54,836 nt of DNA from NCBI GenBank assembly GCA_022448245.1, contig JAKVCO010000024.1, forward strand, positions 1 to 54,836, in the 5' to 3' direction. Origin of the DNA: Paracoccaceae bacterium. GTDB taxonomy: Bacteria; Pseudomonadota; Alphaproteobacteria; Rhodobacterales; Rhodobacteraceae. Below, one piece after another: positions 35,935-44,256 of the stretch (the first letter of the stretch is position 1; every line of letters starts with the position of its first letter). The position numbers were made by a program, and so were the translations under genes. The notes under the pieces are model-generated. The model had not been told where the DNA came from. It saw only the letters and a program-made list of their open reading frames with translations, and did no database searches.

Positions 35935-36577
35935 GGTACTGCCCTGTGCGTTTGTAGTGATCTTTCAGGAGGAGCGCGGCAAGGTCTGCGTTGCGCTCGA
36001 GCGCGGCTTCGAAGATGCCTTGATGCTCGGCCTCGATGGAGCGTTCGCCGTAGCTTGAGACGCCCGCGGCGAGAAAACGGTAGCGAATGTTGAGGTCGTA
36101 GAGCTGGTCGCAATAGCGCGCGAGCAGCGGCAGATCGGCCTTCGCCAAAAGCGCCATATGGAACGCTTTGTGGGCGAGTTCGAAATCAGACGAGCGCTGT
36201 TTCGAGGCCTTTTGCATCCGGTGATGGGCGAGGACGAGGGCCTCTTCCCAAGCTGCATCCGCATTGGCGAGGGAAGCGCGCAGGGCCTCCTCCTCCATAT
36301 TGCAGCGGAGCATGAGGATCTCGTTGAAGTTGCTGCGCGACACGGGCGCGGCGCGGAAGCCGCGCTGGTCGAGCCGTTCGACGAGCATGTCGGAGGTGAG
36401 CAGGCTGAGCGCCTCGCGCACAGGGCTCGCGCCGGTGTTCAAAAGCCCGCGGAGCTGTTCGATCTTCAGTTTCTCGCCGGGCTTCAGCTGGCCATTAAGG
36501 ATGAGCTCGCGCAGGCGAAGGTACGCGCCCTGGGTGGCAGAGGTTTCCTTGCCGTCATTGAAATCGAGGACGTTCAT
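35912..36577 (-). CDS. GntR-family transcriptional regulator, FCD subfamily
   Basis: 221 residues. N-terminal winged helix (LRELILNGQLKPGEKLKIEQL, then GASPVREALSLLTSDMLV, about residues 20-75). C-terminal all-helical FCD domain, with metal-coordinating candidates in FELAHKAFHMALL (about 135) and EAEHQGIFEAAL (about 183). FCD domains bind small organic acids. The ATG at 36577 shares one base with the YciI stop (TGATG). It sits inside an aromatic catabolic operon and likely represses it until the inducer appears. The palindrome AAATATCGATATTT upstream of YciI is its candidate site, although it differs from the classic FCD TnGTnnnACnA pattern. Confidence 0.9.
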   Translation of the reverse strand: MNVLDFNDGKETSATQGAYLRLRELILNGQLKPGEKLKIEQLRGLLNTGASPVREALSLLTSDMLVERLDQRGFRAAPVSRSNFNEILMLRCNMEEEALRASLANADAAWEEALVLAHHRMQKASKQRSSDFELAHKAFHMALLAKADLPLLARYCDQLYDLNIRYRFLAAGVSSYGERSIEAEHQGIFEAALERNADLAALLLKDHYKRTGQYLGRQFED

Positions 36578-36963
36578 CACTCCATCCGCGCTTTGCCGGT
36601 GGAGAGGCCGACGCTGAGCGTCGGCGATCCCTCGTTAATGAGCCAGCGGCGCAACGTGAACGACCGCGCGCCTTGCGCGTGCATCGGATCGGCCTCGGTC
36701 AGCGCGCGCGCGGCCTCGAGGCTTTCGGCCCTGTAAACGATCATTCCTGTCCCCTGCATATGCTCGCCCGTCTCGTCAGACATAGGGCCCGCAAAGGCAA
36801 GGGCACCTTTGCGCTCAAGCTCGGCCTGGTAAGCGAGATGGTCTGGAAGGACGGCTTTGACCTCCTCCGGGGGTTTGACGGGGGTGCTGACGGCCACGAA
36901 GAGCTCCAGCGCCAATGCGCCGCGTGCTTGTGCTTGCGATTTGTAATCTGCCCACGAAACCAT
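36577..36963 (-). CDS. YciI-family protein
   Basis: 128 residues, ferredoxin-like alpha/beta fold. Features: LPDHLAYQAELERKGALAFAGP, carrying the family's His-Asp pair, then MIVYRAESLEAARALTEADP. One YciI member, TftG, removes chloride from 5-chlorohydroxyhydroquinone just before hydroxyquinol ring cleavage; a hydroxyquinol 1,2-dioxygenase is about 5 kb away here, so a related quinone-processing role is plausible (inference). The ATG at 36963 has GGGGGG upstream. It is the first gene of a minus-strand operon with the regulator and FAD hydroxylase. The perfect palindrome at 36975-36988 lies 12 bases before its start. Confidence 0.85.
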   Translation of the reverse strand: MVSWADYKSQAQARGALALELFVAVSTPVKPPEEVKAVLPDHLAYQAELERKGALAFAGPMSDETGEHMQGTGMIVYRAESLEAARALTEADPMHAQGARSFTLRRWLINEGSPTLSVGLSTGKARME

Positions 36964-36974
36964 GCGACCCCCCA

Positions 36975-36988
36975 AAATATCGATATTT
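36975..36988. promoter_or_regulatory. 14-bp perfect palindrome AAATATCGATATTT in the YciI/FAH divergent promoter
   Basis: The site reads the same on both strands and sits in the 91-bp gap between YciI (minus) and the FAH-family gene (plus). Bases 36979-36990 are identical to 32132-32143 in the TAXI/GST promoter. Two divergent promoters with one motif, in a cluster holding its own FCD-GntR gene, suggest coordinated repression. Confidence 0.6.
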
Positions 36989-37054
36989 ATTGACTCATTG
37001 TCCGATTGTAGTCAGCTTTAGGGCAAGTTGACAAGAATTCCTGGGAGTCGCGCC

Positions 37055-37921
37055 GTGAAGTACCTCGTTGCAGCCATCGAAAGCGAAACCGCTGTTTTCG
37101 GTATTGAGGGCGACGATGCGGTGAACCTGACGGCGCTGAACCTGGCCATCGGCAGCGACCTTATGGCGCTGATCCACGATCCCGCGCTTGCGCCCGACAC
37201 GAGCGGTGCGCCGCGCGTGCCTGTGGCCTCGCTGACCCCTGCGCTGCCTGTGGCGGCGCCCGGCACGATCATCTGTCTGGGCCTTAACTACGTCGAGCAC
37301 ATCAAGGAAGGTGGCTACGACATCCCGGATTACCCTGCCCTCTTCATGCGTGGCCGCAATTCGATCATGGCCGCGGGCCAGCCGATGGTGCGGCCCTCCT
37401 GTTCGGAGACGCTGGACTATGAGGCGGAGCTCATGCTGATCATCGGCAAGGGTGGGCGCCATATCTCAGAGGCCGACGCACTTTCTCATGTCTTTGGCTA
37501 TACCGTCTTCAACGATGGGTCGGTTCGCGAATACCAACGCAAGACGCATCAGTAGACGCCCGGCAAGAACTTCGATTCAACCGGAGCGATTGGGCCTTAC
37601 GTGGTCACCGAGGATGCACTGCCCAACGGCGCGGCGGGCCTCAAGATCGAGAGCCGTGTGGGCAGCGAAATCCTGCAGAGCTCCAACACTTCCAACATGA
37701 TCTGGGGGGCGGCGAAGGCTGTCTCCATCATCTCGGAATACACCACGCTCGAACCCGGCGACATGATTGCGCTGGGCACCCCACCGGGTGTGGGCCATGC
37801 CAAGAAGCCCGGGCCGCGCTGGCTGACGCCCGGCGAGACGGTGGAGATCGAAATCGAAGGCATCGGCATCTGCGCGAGCCCGATCATTGATGAGGTCGCT
37901 CAGAAGGTCGCTGCACAATGA
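37055..37921 (+). pseudogene. Fumarylacetoacetate hydrolase-family protein with in-frame TAG
   Basis: GTG start at 37055 (GGGAG about 7 bases upstream) gives MKYLVAAIESETAVFGIEG. FAH core: CLGLNYVEHIKEGG, LDYEAELMLIIGKG (metal-binding Glu) and YTVFNDGSVREYQRKTHQ. Then TAG at 37553-37555 replaces the Trp usual in RKTHQW(T/F)xGKNFD; the same frame continues with TPGKNFDSTGAIGPYVV, then EPGDMIALGTPPGVGHA, to 37921 (288 residues in all). TGG to TAG is one transition. The truncated 166-residue form lacks half of the active site. It is translationally coupled to the RutE-like gene, so expression of that gene may suffer. Confidence 0.88.
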
Positions 37922-38583
37922 ACGCGCCTGTGGGAGAAGCGCTCGACGCGGCACGCGCCGAGGCGCAGGACGATCACCGCGCGTTGAAGGTCCGTATTGG
38001 GCGCCTGTCGGAGGATTCCATCGACCTGATCCTGCGGGAAGCACGGTCGCACTACGCGTGGACGGACCAGCCCGTCGCCGACGAGCTTCTGCATGAGATG
38101 TTCGAGATCATGATCGCGGGCGCCACGTCGATGAATACGCTGCCTGCGCGGATCGTGTGGGTGCGCAGTGCGGAAGGCAAAGAGCGCCTCGCCAAGTCAC
38201 TCAAACCCGCCAACTTGGCCAAGATGGCAGGCGCGCCGGTCACCGCGATCGTGGCCCATGATCTCAAATTCTGGACCCATCTGCCGGAGCTTTTCCCGCA
38301 TGAGGACCGCCGCCACTTCTTTGAGGGCAAGGACACCCATATCGCCGAAACGGCCTACCGCAATGGCACGTTGCAGGGCGCCTATCTGATGATCGCGGCC
38401 CGCGCACTGGGCCTCGACGTGGGCGCGATGTCGGGGTTCTCGAACCAGGTGGTGGATGAGGAGTTCTTCGCGGGCACCTCTCTGAAATCCAATTTTCCAC
38501 TCAACATCGGCTACGCCGACGAGGCGGCTCTCTTCCAGAAGCTGCCCCGGTTTAGCTTCGATCAGGTCTGTGATTTCGCGTGA
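37918..38583 (+). CDS. Nitroreductase-family protein, RutE/HadB-like
   Basis: 221 residues, FMN-dependent. RutE reduces malonic semialdehyde in uracil breakdown. Family signatures: HYAWTDQPVADELLHEMFEI, MNTLPARIVWVRSAEGKERL, TAYRNGTLQGAYLMIAARAL and GAMSGFSNQVVDEEFF, ending LPRFSFDQVC. It matches RutE closely along its length, except that ATSMNTLPARI replaces the usual ANCSPARI (Cys lost). Beside aromatic ring-cleavage genes a quinone or maleylacetate reductase role is an alternative. ATG overlaps the FAH stop as ATGA (37918-37921). Confidence 0.82.
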   Translation: MNAPVGEALDAARAEAQDDHRALKVRIGRLSEDSIDLILREARSHYAWTDQPVADELLHEMFEIMIAGATSMNTLPARIVWVRSAEGKERLAKSLKPANLAKMAGAPVTAIVAHDLKFWTHLPELFPHEDRRHFFEGKDTHIAETAYRNGTLQGAYLMIAARALGLDVGAMSGFSNQVVDEEFFAGTSLKSNFPLNIGYADEAALFQKLPRFSFDQVCDFA

Positions 38584-38626
38584 TGAATAGGCCCGCGAAA
38601 GGGCCATGAAATTGGGAGGAAGACCA

Positions 38627-39686
38627 ATGAAAAGACGCTACTCGCCGCCGCCTTGGCGGCGCTGAGCGCGGCCCCGGTAGCTGCGGCGGAAAAGATCAGC
38701 GCGGTCGTCATCGACGGCTATCCTGCGCGTGCCCTTTGGGTGAAGGAGTTCACGAACTTCTTTATCCCCGAGGTCGACAAGCGTCTCGCCGAGGCCGGCA
38801 ATTACGAGACGAACTGGCAGGAGAACTATGGTGGCTCCATCGTCAAACCCAAAGGCGTGTTGGAAGGCGTGCAGCTGGGCCTGGGCGACATCGGCATCGT
38901 GACGACGATCTTCCATTCCTCGAAGCTGCCCTCACAGGGTATCTCGGGCTCCACCCCGTTCGTGGCCTCTGACGCCCGCTCGGTGGCCAAGGCCTTGGAC
39001 GAGATTGCCCGCGAATTCCCGGCGATAAACAACGAGTTCAAGGCGCAAAACCAAGTCTATCTGGCCACGGGCGTCGTGCTCGACACCTATCAGGTGTTCT
39101 GCTCGGACCCGGTGAGCTCGGTCTCGGACCTTGAGGGTCGCAAGATTGCCGGTGCGGGCCTGAACCTGCGCTACCTCGAAGGCATCAAGGATGCCGCCGG
39201 TGTGCGTGGTGGTTTGACGGACCTCTATAACATGCTCCAGACAGGCCTCGTGGACTGCGGGATGCTGTGGCCGGAATCTGCGGCGACGTTCAAAATCTCT
39301 GAAGTGGCGCCTTACATGCTGCGCGCTGATCTCGGCGCGGTGAACTCCAAGACCATCACTGTGAATGCCGACTATTGGGTCAAGCTGCCTGAAGAGGTTC
39401 AGGGTGTCCTGCAAGAGGTGGCCATCGCCTACCGCGACCACGTCGCAGGCATCGTCATGGACCGTGCCGAGGCCTCGCACCAGGCATTGTCGATGGCGGC
39501 GGCACGATCGTGGAAGTGAGCGCTGACGACCGCGCCTCCTGGGCCAACGCGATGCCTAACATCGCGCAGGAATGGGCTGCAACGCTTAACGGCAATGGCG
39601 AAGACGGTGACGCGATGCTGAACGCCTACCTCGCCAAGCTCAAAGATGCCGGTTACACGCCTGTGCGTGACTGGGCAGCCGAATAA
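38627..39686 (+). pseudogene. dctP: TRAP transporter DctP-type binding protein with two frameshifts
   Basis: GGGAGGAAG precedes the ATG at 38627. The signal peptide is out of frame: ATG is followed by AAAA (38630-38633), and adding one A gives MKKTLLAAALAALSAAPVAAA, a perfect signal sequence joined to the long open frame (KISAVVIDGYPARALWVKEF). A second slip near 39485 (CAGGCATT for CAGGCCATT) ends that frame; the true tail (IVDGGGTIVEVSADDRASW, finishing RDWAAE) continues to TAA at 39686. With both bases restored the protein is 353 residues. Middle features such as SVSDLEGRKIAGAG are normal. Without it, the intact DctQM permease next door would lack its receptor. Confidence 0.85.
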
Positions 39687-39701
39687 TCGGACGGACCCGC
39701 C

Positions 39702-40250
39702 GTGCTAACCACCCTCATGGCGGGCCTCACCCGCGCGACCAACGCCCTGGCTATCGCGGCCAATGCTCTGGGCACTTTGGTAGTCTTGGCGCTGGTCGCG
39801 CTTTTAAACGTGGATGTGATTGCGCGCGGCGTGTTCTCGTCCCCGCTCAAAGGCACCTACGAGATGGTTCAGTTCTCGGTGGTGCTCATCGTCTTCCTAC
39901 AGCTTGCTGACGTGTGCCGGGTGGACCGTCTCACCCGGTCCGACGGGTTCCTCAACATACTCCACTCACGGAGCCCCGGCGCGGCCGCTGGCGTGAGACG
40001 CATCATCAATGCCGTCTCCGCCATCTTCATGTTCCTGATCGCCTATGTGACCTATCCGGAGTTCCTGCACATGTGGGACACGCAGGATTACTTTGGCGTC
40101 CCAGGCCTCTTCACGCTGCCTTGGTGGCCGGTGAAGCTGGTAATCACAGTGGGCACGGCGCTCGCCTGTCTGATCTTTGTCCTAAAGGTCATCAACGGCT
40201 ACGACCGCCCTGCCCTGGTGCGCATGCCCGAGCACGAGGACGCACCATGA
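39702..40250 (+). CDS. dctQ: TRAP transporter small permease (DctQ)
   Basis: 182 residues with four membrane segments: about 15-40, 52-70, 100-118 and 140-162. The family stretch LNVDVIARGVF (about 35) and a hydrophobic second helix are seen. It pairs with DctM to form the membrane part of a TRAP importer. The GTG at 39702 has only a weak ribosome site; an ATG at 39717 is the alternative. It follows the binding protein by 15 bases with no hairpin, unlike the other transporters here. Its stop overlaps the dctM start (ATGA). Confidence 0.88.
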   Translation: MLTTLMAGLTRATNALAIAANALGTLVVLALVALLNVDVIARGVFSSPLKGTYEMVQFSVVLIVFLQLADVCRVDRLTRSDGFLNILHSRSPGAAAGVRRIINAVSAIFMFLIAYVTYPEFLHMWDTQDYFGVPGLFTLPWWPVKLVITVGTALACLIFVLKVINGYDRPALVRMPEHEDAP

Positions 40251-41551
40251 CGCCCATCGAAATCGGCCTCATCAGCGTCGTCGCCATCGTCTTTTTGATC
40301 TATTCGGGCGTCTACATCCCAGTGGCTTTGGGCGTGGTGAGCTTCGTCTCCATCTGGTTGATGCGGGACAACTTCACGCTGGCGCTGAACCTCCTGAAGA
40401 TCGCCGTCGCCGACAGCGCGATGGAGTATTCCTTCGCCACGATCCCCCTCTTCACCTTCATGGGGCTCATAGTCTCAAAAGCCGGGTTAGGCAGGGATAT
40501 CTATGAAGTCATGACGATGCGCTTTCGAAAAGTGAAAGGTGGCATCGGGATGGCGACAGTGGGCGCAAATGCCGTTTTCGCAGCGGTCACAGGATCGTCC
40601 ATCGCCTCGGCCTCGGTCTTCACCAAAGTCTCCGTCCCGCAGATGATGGCGCAGGAGTATAACCCGCGCTTTGCCGTGGGCGTCGTCGCGGGATCGAGCG
40701 TTCTGGGCATGATCATCCCGCCCTCGGCGATGCTGATCATCTACTCCTTCACCGCCGAGCAATCGGTGGGCGACATGTTCCTTGCAGGCGTGATCCCGGG
40801 CATCTTTCTCGCCATCGCCTACGTGATCGCAATCTGGTTCATGGGCCGCTTCACGCCGGGTTTCGTGGGCGGGCGCCGCATCGAAGATACCGAATGGATG
40901 AGCCCGCGTGAGATCGCCTCAAAGACGCTCCCTACCCTCTTGCTGATCACTATCGTTCTGGGCGGCATCTATACGGGCTGGCTCACCGCTGTTGAGGCCG
41001 GTGCAGCGGGCGCGCTTGTGGCGCTGATCATCGCGCTTGTACGGCGCACGATGACCGTAAAGACCTTCTGGGATGCAATGCTCGAAACGGGCCACATCAC
41101 CGCGGCGATCCTTTTCCTCATCACCGCGGCCTCGATCTATTCGCGGATGCTCGGCCTCGCGGGGCTGCCCAATCAGCTGCAAGATATCCTCGCCGGCAAT
41201 TCAGCGAGCTTCTGGACGATCATGCTGCTTTACGTGGTGCTGATGCTTTTCCTCGGCACGCTCCTCGATACCGCGTCAATCATCCTGATCGTGGTCCCCC
41301 TCTTCCTGCCGCTTGTGGAGGCGATGGATCTGTCGCTCATCTGGTTTGGCATCATCACTGTGGTCGGCGCCGAGATCGGACTTTTGATCCCGCCGTTAGG
41401 GATATCGTGTTTCGTGATCAAATCGACGATCGACGACGACCGGATATCACTGAAGGATGTCTTCCTCGGCGCGTTGCCATTCGCCTTCGTGATGCTCATC
41501 ATCCTCTTCATTCTGATCGAATTCCCCATCCTAAGCCTCGCCCTGATCTAA
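40247..41551 (+). CDS. dctM: TRAP transporter large permease (DctM)
   Basis: 434 residues, 11-12 membrane segments. DctM hallmarks: YSFATIPLFTFMGLIVSKAGLG, ANAVFAAVTGSSIASASVF, VAGSSVLGMIIPPSAMLIIYS and GALVALIIAL. It is the transport subunit of a secondary, substrate-binding-protein-dependent importer of organic acids. ATG at 40247 overlaps the dctQ stop. The dioxygenase begins 10 bases after its stop on the same strand, so the imported compound may be an aromatic acid degraded through hydroxyquinol (inference). Confidence 0.92.
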   Translation: MTPIEIGLISVVAIVFLIYSGVYIPVALGVVSFVSIWLMRDNFTLALNLLKIAVADSAMEYSFATIPLFTFMGLIVSKAGLGRDIYEVMTMRFRKVKGGIGMATVGANAVFAAVTGSSIASASVFTKVSVPQMMAQEYNPRFAVGVVAGSSVLGMIIPPSAMLIIYSFTAEQSVGDMFLAGVIPGIFLAIAYVIAIWFMGRFTPGFVGGRRIEDTEWMSPREIASKTLPTLLLITIVLGGIYTGWLTAVEAGAAGALVALIIALVRRTMTVKTFWDAMLETGHITAAILFLITAASIYSRMLGLAGLPNQLQDILAGNSASFWTIMLLYVVLMLFLGTLLDTASIILIVVPLFLPLVEAMDLSLIWFGIITVVGAEIGLLIPPLGISCFVIKSTIDDDRISLKDVFLGALPFAFVMLIILFILIEFPILSLALI

Positions 41552-41561
41552 GGAGCCAGCC

Positions 41562-42386
41562 ATGCGTAGCGTGACCAAAGACAACATCACCGAGGTGTTC
41601 ATGGGTTACCTGTCGGACGACACGGACCCGCGCATGCGCGAGATCATGGGATCGCTTGTCAAACATCTGCATGGCTTCGCCAAAGAGGTGGGGCTGACCC
41701 ACGAGGAATGGCGCGCGGGCATCGCCTTCATGGAGGGGTGCGCCGGCATCGAGAGCGAGGATCGCCATGAATTCGTGCTGGGCTCAGACGTGCTGGGGCT
41801 GTCGTCGGTGCTGGGGCCGTTCCACGTGTCCGGTGCGCCCCCTCTGGAGGTCGGCGGCGACATGAAGCGCCACTATGGCGGGCCGATCCTTCTGGCTGAG
41901 GGCGTCATCAAAAGCACGGACGGCACGCCCATTGCGGGGGCTGAGATCGACATCTGGCAGACCGCGCCCAACGGGCTTTATGCAAGCCAGGATGAGGAGC
42001 AGGACACCTACTCCTTCCACGGGCTGATGACGGTGGGCGACGACGGGCGCTATGCTTTCACGACGGTGAAGCCGGTGGAATACACCGTCCCGTCAGACGG
42101 GCCGGTGGGTGATATTCTGCGGGCCTGCGGGCGCCATCCCCGGCGGCCGTCGCACCTGCATTACATCGTGACAGCACCGGGCTTTAAACCGCTCGTCACC
42201 GAAGTCTTCCCCGATGATGATCCCTACCTCGATCAGGACACGGTCTTTGGCGTGCGCAACGATCTGGTGATGCATTACGATGAGCGTCCGGCGGAGGCTT
42301 TCCCAGAGGGGATGGCACTGTCTGGAAAGGTCAACGAGCCGTTCCTCCACGTCGCGTTCGACGTGACGCTCGCCCCCGAAGACTAA
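41562..42386 (+). CDS. Intradiol ring-cleavage dioxygenase, hydroxyquinol 1,2-dioxygenase-like
   Basis: 274 residues. N-terminal helical linker domain (about 1-95) plus a beta-sandwich catalytic domain. Fe(III) ligands are visible: Tyr in TAPNGLYASQ (about 146), Tyr in DDGRYAFTTVKP (about 170), and two His in RRPSHLHYIV (about 204-206). ILGPFH-type sequence appears as VLGPFHVSGAPP. Wording is closer to hydroxyquinol than catechol dioxygenases; the product would be maleylacetate. AGGAG lies 7 bases before the ATG. No maleylacetate reductase is seen in the window. Follows dctQM and is convergent with the aldolase with a 3-base gap. Confidence 0.88.
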   Translation: MRSVTKDNITEVFMGYLSDDTDPRMREIMGSLVKHLHGFAKEVGLTHEEWRAGIAFMEGCAGIESEDRHEFVLGSDVLGLSSVLGPFHVSGAPPLEVGGDMKRHYGGPILLAEGVIKSTDGTPIAGAEIDIWQTAPNGLYASQDEEQDTYSFHGLMTVGDDGRYAFTTVKPVEYTVPSDGPVGDILRACGRHPRRPSHLHYIVTAPGFKPLVTEVFPDDDPYLDQDTVFGVRNDLVMHYDERPAEAFPEGMALSGKVNEPFLHVAFDVTLAPED

Positions 42387-42389
42387 AGG

Positions 42390-43058
42390 CTAGCCGGCGG
42401 CCACAGCCTCCCGCGCGTCGGCGGCGGTGCCGTATTGCGGCAGGTCGGCGGCTGTCTTTCCGTGGGCGGCCATCAGCGTATCGCGTACGAATGCGATGTG
42501 GGCCGTTTCCTCAATTATCTCCGCGAGATACTGCGCCTTCATGAGCGTTGATCCCACGCCGATCGTGCCATGGTTTGCGAGCACTGCCGCCACCACCTTG
42601 GGGTCGCGGAAAACGGGGCTGATCTCGACCTCGGTCTGCGGTCCACCGGCGGCGGAGAGCGGGATGAGCGGCATGCGCCCGATCTTCTCGATGGTCTGAA
42701 CAGTCAGGCAGGGGATCTCTAGCCCTGCGCTGGCGTAGCCTGTGGCCCAGGGGGAATGGCAATGCACCACGGCGCGAATGTCCGCGCGCACACGGTAGAG
42801 ATCGAGGTGGAAACCGAGGTCTTTCGACGGCTTGTGCTCCGACGGCTCGATGGTGCCATCAAGATGCACGACCTGCAGGTTATCGCGCGTGCATTCGGCA
42901 AACCCCACGCCCGACGGCTTGATCACGATGGCATCCGCTGAATCGAGGCGCACGGAGAGGTTCCCACCTGCGTTCGTCTGAAGCCCCACGTCAAAGCAGC
43001 GCCGCGCGGTAGCGATCAGCGCGTCTTTTTTGGCATCGAGATCGGGATAGCTAGGCAT
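42390..43058 (-). CDS. Class II aldolase/adducin-family protein (first copy)
   Basis: 222 residues. Zn-binding His pair in VVHCHSPWATGYASAG (about 95-97), catalytic-site candidates LQTNAGGNLSVRL (about 28) and VIKPSGVGFAE, and the third His in VLANHGTIGVG (about 153). This matches fuculose-phosphate or ribulose-phosphate aldolase/epimerase proteins, cleaving or epimerising a phosphorylated sugar. ATG at 43058 overlaps the upstream UPF0261 gene by 8 bases. Last gene of the ABC-transporter operon. A second, longer class II aldolase is in the opposite operon, so the two probably do not do the same step. Confidence 0.88.
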   Translation of the reverse strand: MPSYPDLDAKKDALIATARRCFDVGLQTNAGGNLSVRLDSADAIVIKPSGVGFAECTRDNLQVVHLDGTIEPSEHKPSKDLGFHLDLYRVRADIRAVVHCHSPWATGYASAGLEIPCLTVQTIEKIGRMPLIPLSAAGGPQTEVEISPVFRDPKVVAAVLANHGTIGVGSTLMKAQYLAEIIEETAHIAFVRDTLMAAHGKTAADLPQYGTAADAREAVAAG

Positions 43059-44256
43059 GGGCGTGGGCTTTCGAGAATGTTTGCGGAAGCGCCGCAGCAA
43101 TGGCTTTCGTCACTGCGGGGTCAAAGAGGTGAGCATCGATCACTTGCAGATCGACGCGGTCGCTGAGCACGCCTTTCACGGCGGTCAGGAAGACTTGGCG
43201 GAGCTCCCGATCCTCGATCGCGCCGCCGGGGCGGTCATGATGCGAGAAGCCGCCCATGGGCACGATGAGGGTCTGCGGCGCGGTGAGCTTGTTGAGACCT
43301 TGGGCGAGCTCTGTCGCCACCTCGAACATCTCGCCCGTGCTGAGTTTGGCATGGGTGAACATGCCGCTGTGCTCGTAATGGGGCCGCTTGAGGTAGTGCT
43401 GGGGCATGAGGGATTTCTGGCCGAGGCCTACGAAATTCATCGCACCGGGTAGCGTCACGCGTGGCACGTCGGGCGCCGCGGAGAAGCGGCGCGGCATGTC
43501 CACATGGGCGCCGTTCACCATCATGCGCGTCATCTCGTGCGGCGTCAGATCGACGATGGTGTGGAAAGCGCCGCGATCAGCAAAACGCGCGAAAGCTGCG
43601 CCCCCGTATCCGTTGGCGTGAAAGACGGTGGCCTCGTGCCCGTGGGCGCGGACCTTTTCCACCAAAGGCGCAACCGCCCCTTCCGTGGCGCCCAGCGCGG
43701 TGATCGCCACGGAAGGCTTGGCCACGCAGGCAGCCGCTTTTCGGCGGGTGGCACAGAGGCCGGCGGTCATGGCTGCGGCATTCTCCAGCACCTCGCGGAG
43801 AGTCGCGTTGAGCCCGCACATGTCCATGAGTGTGGGCACCAGAACGATGGAATTATCGGCGATGGCCACGCGCGGATCAAAGGGCAGCGTGGTGATCAAA
43901 AGCTTCGGGAACGTGATGGGGAGCGAGCGCATGGCGCGCAGAATGATTTCCCCTCCCGTGCCGCCGCCGAGGCCTACGACCGCGTGGGCGGGTTGCTCCA
44001 GCGCCTTGGCGAGACCTTCGATCGCTTTGTCGACGGCGCGGTCCATGGCTTGCAGCTTGCCCTCACCGGACAGCACCGCGCCCTCGGTCAGAAGGGAGAT
44101 ATCGAAGGCCGACCAGGAGACGCCGTGGAAATCAAGACGCTCTTGAAAATAGCGCAGCTCTTCCTCCTTGGTGGCGAAGGTCGCAAGCAGCAGAACATGG
44201 GCGTTGCCATCTGCGGGCTTGGGCGCTTCGCCGGGAGTGAGCCGCGGCATCTTCAT
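43051..44256 (-). CDS. UPF0261 / Tm-1-like protein
   Basis: 401 residues. N-terminal Rossmann-like half with VVGLGGGTGGEIILRAM (about 89) and PKLLITTLPFDPRVAIADNS (about 115); C-terminal half with VFHANGYGGAAFARFADRGAF (about 225, given as a single region) and TLPGAMNFVGLGQK. The plant antiviral protein Tm-1 has the same N-terminal domain, which binds ATP; the bacterial enzyme activity is not known to me. ATG at 44256 overlaps the permease stop (ATGA). Its place between a sugar importer and a class II aldolase argues for a step in sugar or sugar-acid breakdown. Confidence 0.85.
   Translation of the reverse strand: MKMPRLTPGEAPKPADGNAHVLLLATFATKEEELRYFQERLDFHGVSWSAFDISLLTEGAVLSGEGKLQAMDRAVDKAIEGLAKALEQPAHAVVGLGGGTGGEIILRAMRSLPITFPKLLITTLPFDPRVAIADNSIVLVPTLMDMCGLNATLREVLENAAAMTAGLCATRRKAAACVAKPSVAITALGATEGAVAPLVEKVRAHGHEATVFHANGYGGAAFARFADRGAFHTIVDLTPHEMTRMMVNGAHVDMPRRFSAAPDVPRVTLPGAMNFVGLGQKSLMPQHYLKRPHYEHSGMFTHAKLSTGEMFEVATELAQGLNKLTAPQTLIVPMGGFSHHDRPGGAIEDRELRQVFLTAVKGVLSDRVDLQVIDAHLFDPAVTKAIAAALPQTFSKAHAHA

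Noticed and set aside
24322..39686. Amber or general stop suppression, or programmed frameshifting, in the 24-40 kb genes
   Set aside because: All three stop codons and both insertion and deletion frameshifts occur, without a shared slippery sequence or context.
43059..43100. Earlier start for the first class II aldolase
   Set aside because: The extra residues (LRRFRKHSRK) are just the antisense-frame reading of the UPF0261 gene end and do not fit the family N-terminus.
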